NCBI GenBank assembly: GCA_002352135.1
Contig: DEHW01000193.1
Location: 1 to 8,396, forward strand
From: Lysobacterales bacterium UBA2790
GTDB taxonomy: Bacteria > Pseudomonadota > Gammaproteobacteria > Xanthomonadales > Xanthomonadaceae
Reading direction: 5' to 3'
Length of the DNA: 8,396 nt
Under the pieces are notes generated by a model. The model did no database searches. It saw only the letters and a program-made list of their open reading frames with translations, and was not told where the DNA came from. A program made the position numbers and the translations under genes. Of this stretch, positions 1 to 6,768 are shown one piece after another (position 1 is the stretch's first letter; each line of letters begins with the position of its first letter).

Positions 1-1
1 C

Positions 2-115
2 GAAGGCCAGACCGATTGCAACGCGTTCTGGGACTTCCACCACCACAACAACGCGGGTCGACAGCGGCTTGCCGAGCGCTTGAGTCCGGAGATTGCGGCG
101 GCTCTGGGTGAGTAG
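2..115 (+). CDS. C-terminal fragment of a gene entering from the left; possible SGNH/GDSL-type hydrolase
   Basis: Reading frame 2 is open from the left edge to a TAG at 113-115 and gives 37 residues ending PEIAAALGE. The start lies outside the window. The stretch WDFHHHNNAGRQRLAERL has a D-x-x-H followed by N, then G and LA..L. This resembles the last conserved block of SGNH/GDSL esterases and related acyl-modifying enzymes, where the Asp and His complete the catalytic triad. The match rests on a short motif, so function is tentative; that this is coding is more likely than what it does. The gene runs toward the efflux operon, and the two stop codons are 35 bases apart. I see no clear terminator hairpin between them. 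Confidence 0.5.
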   Translation, partial: EGQTDCNAFWDFHHHNNAGRQRLAERLSPEIAAALGE

Positions 116-150
116 AGCCGCCTTGTCATACATCCGCTGGGTTCAATCGC

Positions 151-3100
151 TCAGTGCTGACCGAGCCCTTCAGGCTTCGCCGATGCCGAACCCGATATCC
201 GCCGCAGCCAGGCGAACAGCCGCTCGCGGCGGGTTTCGAAGCTGTCGTAGAAGGTCGGTACGACCAGCAGGGTCAAGACGGTCGAGGTAATCGTGCCGCC
301 GATGATGGCGATGCCGAGTGGGCGATAGAAGTCCGAGCCTTCGCCCAGACCGATCGCCACCGGCAGCATGCCCGCGACCAGAGCGAAGGTGGTCATCAGG
401 ATGGGGCGCAGGCGTTCGCGTCCGGCCATGATCAAGGCTTGCTCGCGATCCATGCCTTCGGCTTCCTTCTTGCGCGCGAAGTCGATCAGCAGGATGGCGT
501 TCTTCGCCACCAGACCCATCAGCATCACCACGCCGATCAGGCTCATCAGATTGAGTGTCGAGCCGGTGAACTTGAGCGCGAGCACCACGCCGATCAACGA
601 CAGCGGCAAGGACAGCATGATGGCGACGGGCACGAGGAAGCTGTGGAACTGCACCACCAGGATCAGATACATCAACATGACCGCCACGCCGAGCGCACGC
701 AGGATGCTGCCGAACACTTCCTGCTGGTCGCGACCGGCACCACCGACGACGAGGTCATAGCCCGGTGGAAAATCCATCGCACCGGCCAGCGCCATCGCTT
801 CGCCATAGACTTCGCCGAAGCTACGGCCTTGCACGTTGGCGGTGACCGCGATGGTGTTCTCGCGATTGAAGTGCTCGATGGTCGACGGTCCTTTGCCGAG
901 CGTGATGTTGGCGATCTGTTTCAGCGGCACGACATCGGTGCCGGTGGTGATGATCGGCAGGGTTTCCAGATCTTCGGCGGCAACGCGATCCTCCGGTGCC
1001 AGACGCACCGAGACATTGCGTGTTTCGCCAGTGGGATCGACCCAATCGCCAATTTCCACGCCCGCAAAGGCCACGCGCAGCGCGGTCGCGGCATCGCTCA
1101 TCGAGATACCCAGGCTCGACGCCAGACCTCGGTCGATATTGACCTGCAGTTCGGGCTTGGCTTCCTGAGTGGACAGGCCGACATCGACGGCACCCGGCAC
1201 CTGCCGCAACTGCAGCATGAAGGCGGTCACCAGCTCGGTCAGCTTGCGGCTGTCCGGGCCACGGAACTGGATCTGCAGCGGCTTTTGTCCACCGTTGTTG
1301 AGGTCGTCGGTGACATTGAACTCGGCACCGATCAGGCTGCTGATCGACCCGCGCAGGTCTGCCGCGATCTCCTTGGCGCGGCGGTCGCGCTGATCCTGAT
1401 CGACCAGATCGATGTAGATCTCGGCCTTGCTGACATTGCCATCGGTGCCGACCGTGGTCTGGGTGTAGTTGACCTCCGGAAGTTCACGCGCCATCGCCGC
1501 AGCCTGTTCGGCCTTGATGCGCGTGTAGGCCAGACTGGAACCTGCCGGTGCCGTCACTTCGATCTGCATGCCACCGTTGTCGGAATCGGGAAGAAAGCTC
1601 GAACCGACCGACTGCGTGGCGATCATCACGAAGGCACCCAACAGCGCACCCAAGGCCAAGCCCCACATCGACAGGCGGTGATGCAAGGCCCAATCGATGA
1701 CGCGTGAGTAGCCTTCGGCTTGGCGATCAAACCAACGATTGAAGCGCTCCAGCGTCTTGCCGATGCGCGAGGTATGCGGCTGCGCGCCGTGGTTGTCGCC
1801 CCAGTAGGCCGACAGCATCGGATCGAGGCTGAAGGAAATGAACAGTGAGACCAGCACCGAGGTGGCCACGGTCAAGCCGAAGGGCTTGAACCACTGCCCG
1901 GACATGCCGTCCATGAAGGCCACCGGGATGAACACCGCAATGATGGCGAAGGTGGTCGCCATCACCGCCAGACCGATCTCCGCCGTGCCCTCGCGCGAGG
2001 CGGTGATCGCGTCCTTGCCCATCTCCATGTGGCGGACAATGTTCTCGCGCACCACGATGGCGTCATCGATCAGCACGCCAATCGCCAGACTCAGGCCCAG
2101 CAGGGTCATGAAGTTGAGCGTGAAGCCGCTGACCCACACCGCGATGAACGCCGCCAGCACCGAGGTCGGCAGCGCCAGGGCGGTGATGACGGTCGAACGC
2201 CAGGAGTTGAGGAAAATGAACACGGTGAGGATGGTCAGGCCCGCACCCAGGGTCAGTGCCTCGATCACGTTGTTCAAGGACGAACGCACGAACTGGCCTT
2301 CGTTGAAGACGATCTTCACCGCCACACCGGCTGGCAGGCGCGGCTTCAAGGCATCGATTTGCGCCAGCAGCTCGTCGGTCACACTGACCGTGCTGGCCTC
2401 GCGCGACTTGGTCACCTGCAGACCGACGGAGGGCTCGCCGTTCAACAGCGAAAAACTGCGCTGCTCGGCATGACCATCTTCGATGCGCGCGATCTGCCCA
2501 AGGCGCACTGCTGCATCGCCGCGCGTCTTGACGATCACGCTCTCGAAGTCACGCACATCCTGCAGACGGCCCAGCAGTCGGATCGATTGTTCGGCCAGAT
2601 CGGATTCGACGCGGCCAACCGGTGCGGCCAGATTCTGCGCACGCAGCGCGTTCAGCACCTCGGCCACCGAAACATTGGCTTCGCGCATCGCGGCACTGCG
2701 CAACAGCACGGTCATCTCGCGAATCTGCTCGCCGTTCAACTCGACCTGCGCCACACCGGGCACGGTACGCAGCTCGCGTGCAATCACGTCCTCGGCCAGA
2801 CGCGACAATTCAGTGGCCGACACCTCGGTGCTCGACAGGGCGATGTTCATCACCGGCTGCGCGGTCGGATCCAGCCGACGCAGATAGGGTTCCTTCATTT
2901 CCGTCGGCAGCTTGTCGCGCACGGTGGCAATCGCGTCGCGAATTTCCTGCGCCGCTTCGATCAGGTTCTTGTCGAACTCGAAGATCACCACAATGCTGGC
3001 GAAACTGTCGCGCGCATAAGAGCGGATGTCGCGAATGCCGGAGATCGAGGCCAGCGAATCCTCGATGCGATTCAGCACTTCGCGCTCCACCGTTTCCGGC

Positions 3101-3264
3101 GAGGCTCCGGGATAGGGAATGCTCACCAGCAACACAGGCGGTTGCACATCCGGTGTCTGGTTGGTTTTAAGATCCTTCAGTGCAAACCAGCCAAACACCA
3201 TCAATGCCAGGGTGATGACCACGGTCACCACCGGGCGTTTGATACTGAACTCGGACAGAAACAT
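151..3264 (-). CDS. RND-family multidrug efflux permease (HAE1/AcrB-like inner-membrane pump)
   Basis: The 1037-residue product has the full length and architecture of a hydrophobe/amphiphile RND pump: a cytoplasmic N-terminus (FLSEFSIKRPV), TM1 at about 10-29, a first large periplasmic loop at about 30-335, TM2-6 at about 336-480, TM7 near 531-551, a second periplasmic loop at about 555-850, and TM8-12 to about 1005. The proton-relay residues are present: adjacent D400-D401 in TM4 (GVLIDDAIVV) and K921 in TM10 (GLVAKNAILL), matching the Asp pair and Lys of AcrB. The protein should export small amphiphilic compounds using the proton gradient, as a trimer with the adaptor encoded just upstream. 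Substrate cannot be read from sequence. The ATG follows the adaptor stop by 3 bases and has a GGGGAA ribosome site (3272-3277) 7 bases away, so the two genes are almost certainly co-translated. No frameshift or missing domain is seen. Confidence 0.96.
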   Translation of the reverse strand: MFLSEFSIKRPVVTVVITLALMVFGWFALKDLKTNQTPDVQPPVLLVSIPYPGASPETVEREVLNRIEDSLASISGIRDIRSYARDSFASIVVIFEFDKNLIEAAQEIRDAIATVRDKLPTEMKEPYLRRLDPTAQPVMNIALSSTEVSATELSRLAEDVIARELRTVPGVAQVELNGEQIREMTVLLRSAAMREANVSVAEVLNALRAQNLAAPVGRVESDLAEQSIRLLGRLQDVRDFESVIVKTRGDAAVRLGQIARIEDGHAEQRSFSLLNGEPSVGLQVTKSREASTVSVTDELLAQIDALKPRLPAGVAVKIVFNEGQFVRSSLNNVIEALTLGAGLTILTVFIFLNSWRSTVITALALPTSVLAAFIAVWVSGFTLNFMTLLGLSLAIGVLIDDAIVVRENIVRHMEMGKDAITASREGTAEIGLAVMATTFAIIAVFIPVAFMDGMSGQWFKPFGLTVATSVLVSLFISFSLDPMLSAYWGDNHGAQPHTSRIGKTLERFNRWFDRQAEGYSRVIDWALHHRLSMWGLALGALLGAFVMIATQSVGSSFLPDSDNGGMQIEVTAPAGSSLAYTRIKAEQAAAMARELPEVNYTQTTVGTDGNVSKAEIYIDLVDQDQRDRRAKEIAADLRGSISSLIGAEFNVTDDLNNGGQKPLQIQFRGPDSRKLTELVTAFMLQLRQVPGAVDVGLSTQEAKPELQVNIDRGLASSLGISMSDAATALRVAFAGVEIGDWVDPTGETRNVSVRLAPEDRVAAEDLETLPIITTGTDVVPLKQIANITLGKGPSTIEHFNRENTIAVTANVQGRSFGEVYGEAMALAGAMDFPPGYDLVVGGAGRDQQEVFGSILRALGVAVMLMYLILVVQFHSFLVPVAIMLSLPLSLIGVVLALKFTGSTLNLMSLIGVVMLMGLVAKNAILLIDFARKKEAEGMDREQALIMAGRERLRPILMTTFALVAGMLPVAIGLGEGSDFYRPLGIAIIGGTITSTVLTLLVVPTFYDSFETRRERLFAWLRRISGSASAKPEGLGQH

Positions 3265-3267
3265 CGA

Positions 3268-4401
3268 TCAGTTCCCCGTCGACACGGCCGGTGTGGTGCT
3301 CGCTGCGATGTCGCTGGCGAACTGCACCGTGGCACCGTCCTTCATCGCCCCCAACGGATGGCGGAGCACCTGCGCGCCAGTGCTCAAGCCGCTCAGCACT
3401 TCGTAACGCCCCAGGCGCTCGTCGCGCTCGCCGAGTTGAATCGCCACCTTGTGCAGCACACCGTCCTGCACCAGCCAGACGCTGTGCGCATCGCCCTCGT
3501 TGACAACCGCCGACTCCGGCACCAGCAGCGCCGGGCGTGACGCGACATCGATGCGTCCTTCGGCATACAGGCCTGCCACCCAGGTCACGTCGGTCTTCGG
3601 CAGGCTGACCAGCACCTGCACCTGCCGCGTTGCGGCATCGGCGACCGGATTGACCCGTTGCACCTGACCATCAAAACGGCGGTCTGGATAGCCGTTGACG
3701 CGAAAACCCACCGCCGCACCGGGTTGCACGCGACCAACCTGATCGGCAGCAATATTGCCCTCGAAACGCATGGTGGCGACGTCCAGCACGGTCAACAGTT
3801 CCTTGCCGACTTGCGCTGTATCACCCGCGGAGACCGCGCGCGCGCCGACCACGCCTGCAAAGGGGGCGCGAACTTCGGTTTTTTCCATCTGTTGCCGAGC
3901 TTCCACCACACGCGCCCGCGCCGAGGCCAGATCGGCCTGCGCCTGATTGCGCTTGGCTTCGGCATTCTCCAATGCCTCGGTCGCGACCAGACCTTGGCCT
4001 GCCATCGACTGCATACGCTTGAGCTGACGCTCGGACTGATCCATTGCCACCGACGCCGCGCGTTCGGCTTCCTGCGCCGACAGCAACTTGTCGCGAATGG
4101 CGGTGGGATCGAGGCGAATCAGCAGATCGCCCTTGGCTACCGCATCGCCATTGTCCTTGAGTACTTCCAGCACCACGCCAGCCACCTCGGCGCGCAGATC
4201 AGCGCGCAATTCGGGCTGCAGCGAACCGGAAATCACCGGGCCTTGCGCCAGTGATTGCGTATCCAGCAGCAGCACATCTTCGGCCACCAATTGCAGCGGT
4301 GCGGCAGGTTTGGGTTTGGCATCGGAAGGCGTCTCGCCACCGCAGGCGGTCAGGGCCAGCGCAAGCGCAACAGCAAGCAACGATTTGGGTCGGGTCCACA
4401 T
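3268..4401 (-). CDS. RND efflux periplasmic adaptor (membrane fusion protein), lipoprotein
   Basis: The product has 377 residues from the ATG at 4401. It begins with a basic stretch, a hydrophobic core and a lipobox LTAC with Cys20 as the predicted lipidation site, so it should be anchored in the inner membrane facing the periplasm. Next come a half lipoyl/barrel-sandwich motif (about 57-98), an alpha-helical hairpin rich in Ala, Glu, Gln and Arg (about 100-173), the second lipoyl half (VRAPFAGVVG, about 177-207), a beta-barrel domain (about 210-275) and a membrane-proximal domain. This is the order of AcrA/MexA-type adaptors, which bridge the RND pump to an outer-membrane channel. The open frame extends upstream to a GTG at 4509, but that start would bury the signal peptide behind 36 residues. 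The 4401 start also has AGGTGA (4412-4417) 10 bases upstream. It is the first gene of the operon. Confidence 0.93.
   Translation of the reverse strand: MWTRPKSLLAVALALALTACGGETPSDAKPKPAAPLQLVAEDVLLLDTQSLAQGPVISGSLQPELRADLRAEVAGVVLEVLKDNGDAVAKGDLLIRLDPTAIRDKLLSAQEAERAASVAMDQSERQLKRMQSMAGQGLVATEALENAEAKRNQAQADLASARARVVEARQQMEKTEVRAPFAGVVGARAVSAGDTAQVGKELLTVLDVATMRFEGNIAADQVGRVQPGAAVGFRVNGYPDRRFDGQVQRVNPVADAATRQVQVLVSLPKTDVTWVAGLYAEGRIDVASRPALLVPESAVVNEGDAHSVWLVQDGVLHKVAIQLGERDERLGRYEVLSGLSTGAQVLRHPLGAMKDGATVQFASDIAASTTPAVSTGN
3272..3277 (-). promoter_or_regulatory. Ribosome binding site of the RND permease, inside the adaptor's 3' end
   Basis: On the minus strand GGGGAA lies 7 bases before the permease ATG and overlaps the last adaptor codons. 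The junction reads TGA-TCG-ATG. Ribosomes finishing the adaptor can re-initiate on the pump, which is typical of translational coupling in RND operons. Confidence 0.6.
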
Positions 4402-4411
4402 GGCAGCGTCA

Positions 4412-4417
4412 TCACCT
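4412..4417 (-). promoter_or_regulatory. Ribosome binding site deciding the adaptor start
   Basis: AGGTGA on the minus strand, 10 bases before the ATG at 4401. The spacing is slightly long but acceptable. Together with the lipobox placement it favours this start over the GTG at 4509. Confidence 0.5.
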
Positions 4418-4430
4418 GAGTAAAGAAGGC

Positions 4431-4544
4431 GGTGAGCCGTCGGCCGCCAAGCGGCAAACACGATGTCGCGTGGGGAGTACGCATCAGCGCGGGTGCGAAT
4501 GGGGAACACACCCGGCGCCGTGACATCGGAACAGACGGCTCACC
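4431..4544. repeat. Perfect 11-bp inverted repeat (92-bp spacer) upstream of the efflux operon
   Basis: GGTGAGCCGTC at 4431-4441 is the exact reverse complement of GACGGCTCACC at 4534-4544. Both arms lie upstream of the adaptor ATG, and the proximal arm sits 13 bases from its ribosome site. In a transcript starting beyond 4544 the arms could pair into a long-range stem in the 5' leader. On DNA they could be two sites for one regulator, bound with looping. Function is inferred; the repeat itself is certain. Confidence 0.5.
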
Positions 4545-4566
4545 AGTGCACTATGAAGCCGCATTT

Positions 4567-4588
4567 CCGGCGATGTGACATGTGCCGG
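4567..4588. promoter_or_regulatory. Imperfect palindrome around a TGTGACATGT box (candidate operator)
   Basis: CCGGC (4567-4571) and GCCGG (4584-4588) flank a core containing ATGT-G-ACAT (4573-4581). The same 10-mer, TGTGACATGT, occurs at 4574-4583 and again at 4697-4706, and a partial copy GTGACAT lies at 4520-4526. Recurrence of an odd-length palindromic core upstream of an efflux operon is what a repressor operator could look like. No regulator gene is in the window to pair it with. Confidence 0.3.
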
Positions 4589-4653
4589 TAGAGAGCATGA
4601 CTTCCGGCGGATTCAGAGTTCCGGTCGCGATCAACCGCGGTGGAGCGGGTGTT

Positions 4654-4674
4654 CTGCAGGCCCTGAGCCTGCAG
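4654..4674. repeat. 8-bp perfect hairpin in intergenic DNA
   Basis: CTGCAGGC (4654-4661), loop CCTGA, then GCCTGCAG (4667-4674). A competing pairing exists between CCTGAG (4662-4667) and CTCAGG (4689-4694). Neither strand has a T-run after the stem, so it does not look like an intrinsic terminator. Role unknown. Confidence 0.4.
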
Positions 4675-4737
4675 GTGCCTGAAACCGACTCAGGCGTGTG
4701 ACATGTAGATCGCGGCGAATGCCAGAACAATTTTCGA

Positions 4738-4767
4738 TTGTCCGTTTTACTCGCGTCGTTTCATACT
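4738..4767 (+). promoter_or_regulatory. Candidate sigma70-type promoter reading rightward
   Basis: TTGTCC (4738-4743) and CATACT (4762-4767) are separated by 18 bases in a locally AT-richer patch. They would start transcription about 45 bases before the ATG at 4817, which has GGGAGG 10 bases upstream. The boxes match consensus only moderately. The main support is the local composition and the well-placed start codon downstream. Confidence 0.3.
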
Positions 4768-4816
4768 CCGATTCTTGGCCGTGTGGGCAAGTGCTGTATT
4801 GGGAGGCGTTTCACGG

Positions 4817-4858
4817 ATGAACCGTTCAAACTGGATTCGCGTAATAGCCCTCTGGTTG
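4817..4858 (+). pseudogene. Possible 5' stub of a gene cut off by the insertion element
   Basis: The ATG at 4817 has GGGAGG (4801-4806) upstream and opens MNRSNWIRVIALWLG, a short basic-then-hydrophobic start like a signal peptide or membrane anchor. After about 14 codons the frame enters the oriIS end of the IS91-type element (from about 4858). It continues through it only as a low-complexity tail, ending at 4963. No continuation of the gene is visible beyond the far end of the element, where the next feature is the terminator of a minus-strand operon. A chance open frame is equally possible, so confidence is low. Confidence 0.22.
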
Positions 4859-4890
4859 GGGTATAGGAAGTTCAAACGCCCTTTTCGGGC
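4858..4890 (-). other. oriIS: rolling-circle replication origin end of the element
   Basis: On the minus strand the segment reads GGGC-loop-GCCC, then GTTTGAACTTCCTATACC. The latter is, as I remember it, the conserved oriIS string of ISCR elements. The 4-bp hairpin (GCCC 4878-4881, loop TTTTC, GGGC 4887-4890) lies just before GTTTGAAC, which is the usual placement of a recognition hairpin for an HUH nuclease beside its nick site. It is downstream of the transposase gene, as expected for oriIS in this family. Confidence 0.65.
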
Positions 4891-5095
4891 AGTCTGCCGG
4901 GTAGGCTGCGACCGGGCGAGCACCGCTTCGGGCTCACATCGGGGGTTCGCGCGTCGGATTTAGGCATCGCGGGGCCACGCAGCGGCACAGTCCGGGGCCC
5001 TTTCTCAGCGATTCGCGTCAGCGGGCCGAGCGCAGCCTTGCGGGGCGTGGCCGCTCCTGGTGGCTTCCCCGTTTTCGCCCCCGGCAGCAGGGAGG

Positions 5096-6580
5096 TCACG
5101 CGGCCTTCGCCGGCGGTGCACGCGCTGCCGGCCGGTATTGCGCTTCTTCCTGCGCGCCATGCTTCTCGAAGTGGGCGAGGATGGCCCGAATGGCGCTCGG
5201 TTCCTCGATGCTGGCGACGATCCGCACGCTGCCGCCGCAGTGGACACAGGTGTTGATATCGATGCCAAACACGCGCTTGAGGCGCTGGGCCCAGGTCATC
5301 GCGCGTCGGCGTTCTTCGGGGCTGCGCGTCTCGTCGCTGGCGCTGATCTCAACCGCTGCGGCATCGGTCGCAGGGCGCTTACCCCGTCCCGATGGCGTCA
5401 ACTGCGCGCGCAGGGCGGCGTTCGGGGCGAATACGCCGTGAAACCGCGTCAGGTGGGCGCGTGGTGGCGGGACCAATGCGGCCAGTTTCGCGATGAAGTC
5501 CACGGGATCCCATTCGACTTGGGTCGTGCCGTTCTTCCACGGCGTCTTGAGCTGGTAACGGACCCTTCCCTGCGGCGAGATCGACAGCCGCTTTTCGCTG
5601 ATCGCCGGGCGCGTGATGTAGCGGCATAGGCGTTCGAGCTTGTGGCTTTCGTGTGCTTCGGTGGCCACGCCCGCATGCAGCGAGAAGCCGCCGACCTTAC
5701 CGGCCTCGCCCTCGAGCGGATCGGCATCGCCGGGCAGCGTTTGCAAGGTGACGACCTTGCGTCCGGCGTGCTGGCCGGTGGCGACGCGGTAGGTGATCGA
5801 ACTCATCCGCAGCGCGTCCATTCCGTCGTTGGTTCCCGCGCTGTCGGACAGGAACACGGATTCGTCTTCGCCTTCGAGCCAGCCGCGGCGCGCCAGGTGC
5901 CGGCACACACGATGCGCGATCGTTCCGGCCAGCTGGGTCAGCTGCACGGACGTGGGAGCACGGGTGCGGCGCAGGCGCGGCTTGCGCTGCGGGGGCTCGG
6001 TGGAGTCTTCGTACACACCGTCGAGCCACAGCATGTGGAAGTGGATGTTCAGGTTCAGCGCGCTGCCGAAGCGCTGGATCAGCGTCACCGCGCCGCATTG
6101 CGCCGTATCCCGCGGCACGCCGGCCTGATCGGCAAGCAAACCGGCGATCACGCGCTGCACGATGCCCAGCACCGGGCCGATGGCCTCTGGCTTGCTGGCG
6201 AACAGGAAGCGCAAGGGGTACGGAACACTCAACACCCATTGCCGCACGGGCCGCGGGCCGAACACCTCCTTCACCAGATGCCGCGCCGACTCCGCCATGC
6301 GGCGAGCGCCGCAGCTGGGGCAAAAGCCGCGCTTCTTACAGGAGAACGCCACCAGCCTCTCCGAATGGCACTGCTCGCACACCACGCGCAAGAAGCCGTG
6401 CTCGAGCACGCCGCAACGCAGGTATTCGTCGAACTCCTCGCGCACGTAACCGGGCAGGCAGCGCTCCTCCGCATCGAGGCGCGCCAGGAGGTCCGGGTAA
6501 TACGCCTCGACCAGCGCGTACAGCAGCGTGCGCTCGGTCGCGTGGCGCGCACGCCTCGACCTGCCGCCAAGATGCGGCAA
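5096..6580 (-). CDS. IS91-family HUH (rolling-circle) transposase
   Basis: The 494-residue product has an N-terminal zinc-binding region (C68-x2-C71, C81, C87-x2-C90 within FSCKKRGFCPSCGARRM), then an HUH-type metal-binding motif H180-F-H182 in LNLNIHFHMLWLDG, then the conserved block CRYITRPAISEKRL with Tyr321 as the likely nicking tyrosine, and a C-terminal CxxC (C445, C448). It nicks single-stranded DNA at oriIS, forms a 5'-phosphotyrosine link and drives rolling-circle transposition. The residue four after Tyr321 is Pro, so the second tyrosine of the YxxxY arrangement in IS91 itself is absent; a single tyrosine is the ISCR-like form. The open frame has no ATG near its 5' end. The start taken here is TTG at 6580 with no good ribosome site, and an in-frame stop occurs about 70 bases further upstream, so the true start is uncertain. 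Recognisable similarity starts near residue 14. Confidence 0.92.
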   Translation of the reverse strand: MPHLGGRSRRARHATERTLLYALVEAYYPDLLARLDAEERCLPGYVREEFDEYLRCGVLEHGFLRVVCEQCHSERLVAFSCKKRGFCPSCGARRMAESARHLVKEVFGPRPVRQWVLSVPYPLRFLFASKPEAIGPVLGIVQRVIAGLLADQAGVPRDTAQCGAVTLIQRFGSALNLNIHFHMLWLDGVYEDSTEPPQRKPRLRRTRAPTSVQLTQLAGTIAHRVCRHLARRGWLEGEDESVFLSDSAGTNDGMDALRMSSITYRVATGQHAGRKVVTLQTLPGDADPLEGEAGKVGGFSLHAGVATEAHESHKLERLCRYITRPAISEKRLSISPQGRVRYQLKTPWKNGTTQVEWDPVDFIAKLAALVPPPRAHLTRFHGVFAPNAALRAQLTPSGRGKRPATDAAAVEISASDETRSPEERRRAMTWAQRLKRVFGIDINTCVHCGGSVRIVASIEEPSAIRAILAHFEKHGAQEEAQYRPAARAPPAKAA

Positions 6581-6647
6581 GGCGCGGCACGCAGCGCTCA
6601 GATGCAGGGACGGCTGCTCAGGGTTGTGCCCGCGAGCAGCGGTTCAT

Positions 6648-6663
6648 ATCGGCGTTATCCGAT
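6648..6663. repeat. Small palindrome, candidate terIS of the element
   Basis: ATCGG (6648-6652), loop CGTTAT, CCGAT (6659-6663), located about 70 bases upstream of the transposase start. IS91-type termini carry a short imperfect palindrome at this end, where rolling-circle strand transfer stops. No second copy is available for comparison, so the assignment is positional. Confidence 0.35.
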
Positions 6664-6727
6664 CTTCACGTCAGACAGTGCCGCGGCGCAGGCAGGACGA
6701 GTCCGCCCCGGTCGCCAGAGAGCACAA

Positions 6728-6748
6728 AGCCCGGCACGAGGCCGGGCT
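6728..6748 (-). terminator. Rho-independent terminator of the globin operon
   Basis: AGCCCGGC (6728-6735), loop ACGAG, GCCGGGCT (6741-6748) form a perfect 8-bp GC-rich stem 20 bases beyond the globin stop codon. On the minus strand the stem is followed by TTGTGCT, a weak T-run. The position and strong stem make an intrinsic terminator likely. It also separates the operon from the insertion element. Confidence 0.7.
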
Positions 6749-6768
6749 CTGTGGTTCGACTGGAGAGC

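Larger units (their letters stand above)
4402..4857. other. Intergenic region between the efflux operon and the insertion element
   Basis: About 456 bases without a firm gene. Besides the repeats and the candidate promoter listed separately, TTCCGG occurs three times (4565-4570, 4602-4607, 4619-4624), and GTTCAAAC at 4824-4831 is repeated exactly at 4870-4877 inside oriIS. The stretch from about 4720 to 4850 is noticeably more AT-rich than the coding DNA around it. The efflux promoter should lie here on the minus strand, but I cannot place it. Confidence 0.5.
4858..6663 (-). mobile_element. IS91/ISCR-type rolling-circle insertion element (ends approximate)
   Basis: The element holds one HUH-type transposase gene (5096-6580, minus strand). 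Downstream of that gene is a sequence matching, from memory, the conserved oriIS of ISCR elements; upstream is a small palindrome fitting terIS. Elements of this family have no terminal inverted repeats and make no target duplication, so the boundaries are set only by these two signals. If the IS91 rule applies (insertion beside a GAAC/CAAG tetranucleotide), the left edge could be at 4874, next to GTTC (4870-4873), instead of 4858. The right edge could lie anywhere from about 6648 to 6727. Total size of about 1.8 kb is normal for the family. It carries no resistance cargo. Confidence 0.72.

Noticed and set aside
154..1707. 517-codon open frame on the plus strand opposite the RND permease
   Set aside because: It is antisense to a clear 1037-residue pump. 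The peptide is His/Gln/Arg/Asp-rich low complexity with no domain, as expected from the complement of a GC-rich gene.
2029..3540. 503-codon open frame on the plus strand across the pump and adaptor genes
   Set aside because: Same composition artefact; it spans two real genes on the other strand and shows no recognisable motif.
4402..4509. Longer adaptor start at GTG 4509
   Set aside because: It would add 36 residues before a good lipoprotein signal peptide, and the internal ATG has its own ribosome site.
4654..4674. Hairpin as a terminator between transposase and efflux operon
   Set aside because: No T-run follows the stem on either strand.
4775..4963. 62-codon plus-strand open frame as an intact small gene
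   Set aside because: It starts at TTG and runs across the oriIS boundary, so most of its length is element-end sequence; only the 4817 start stub is kept as a tentative feature.
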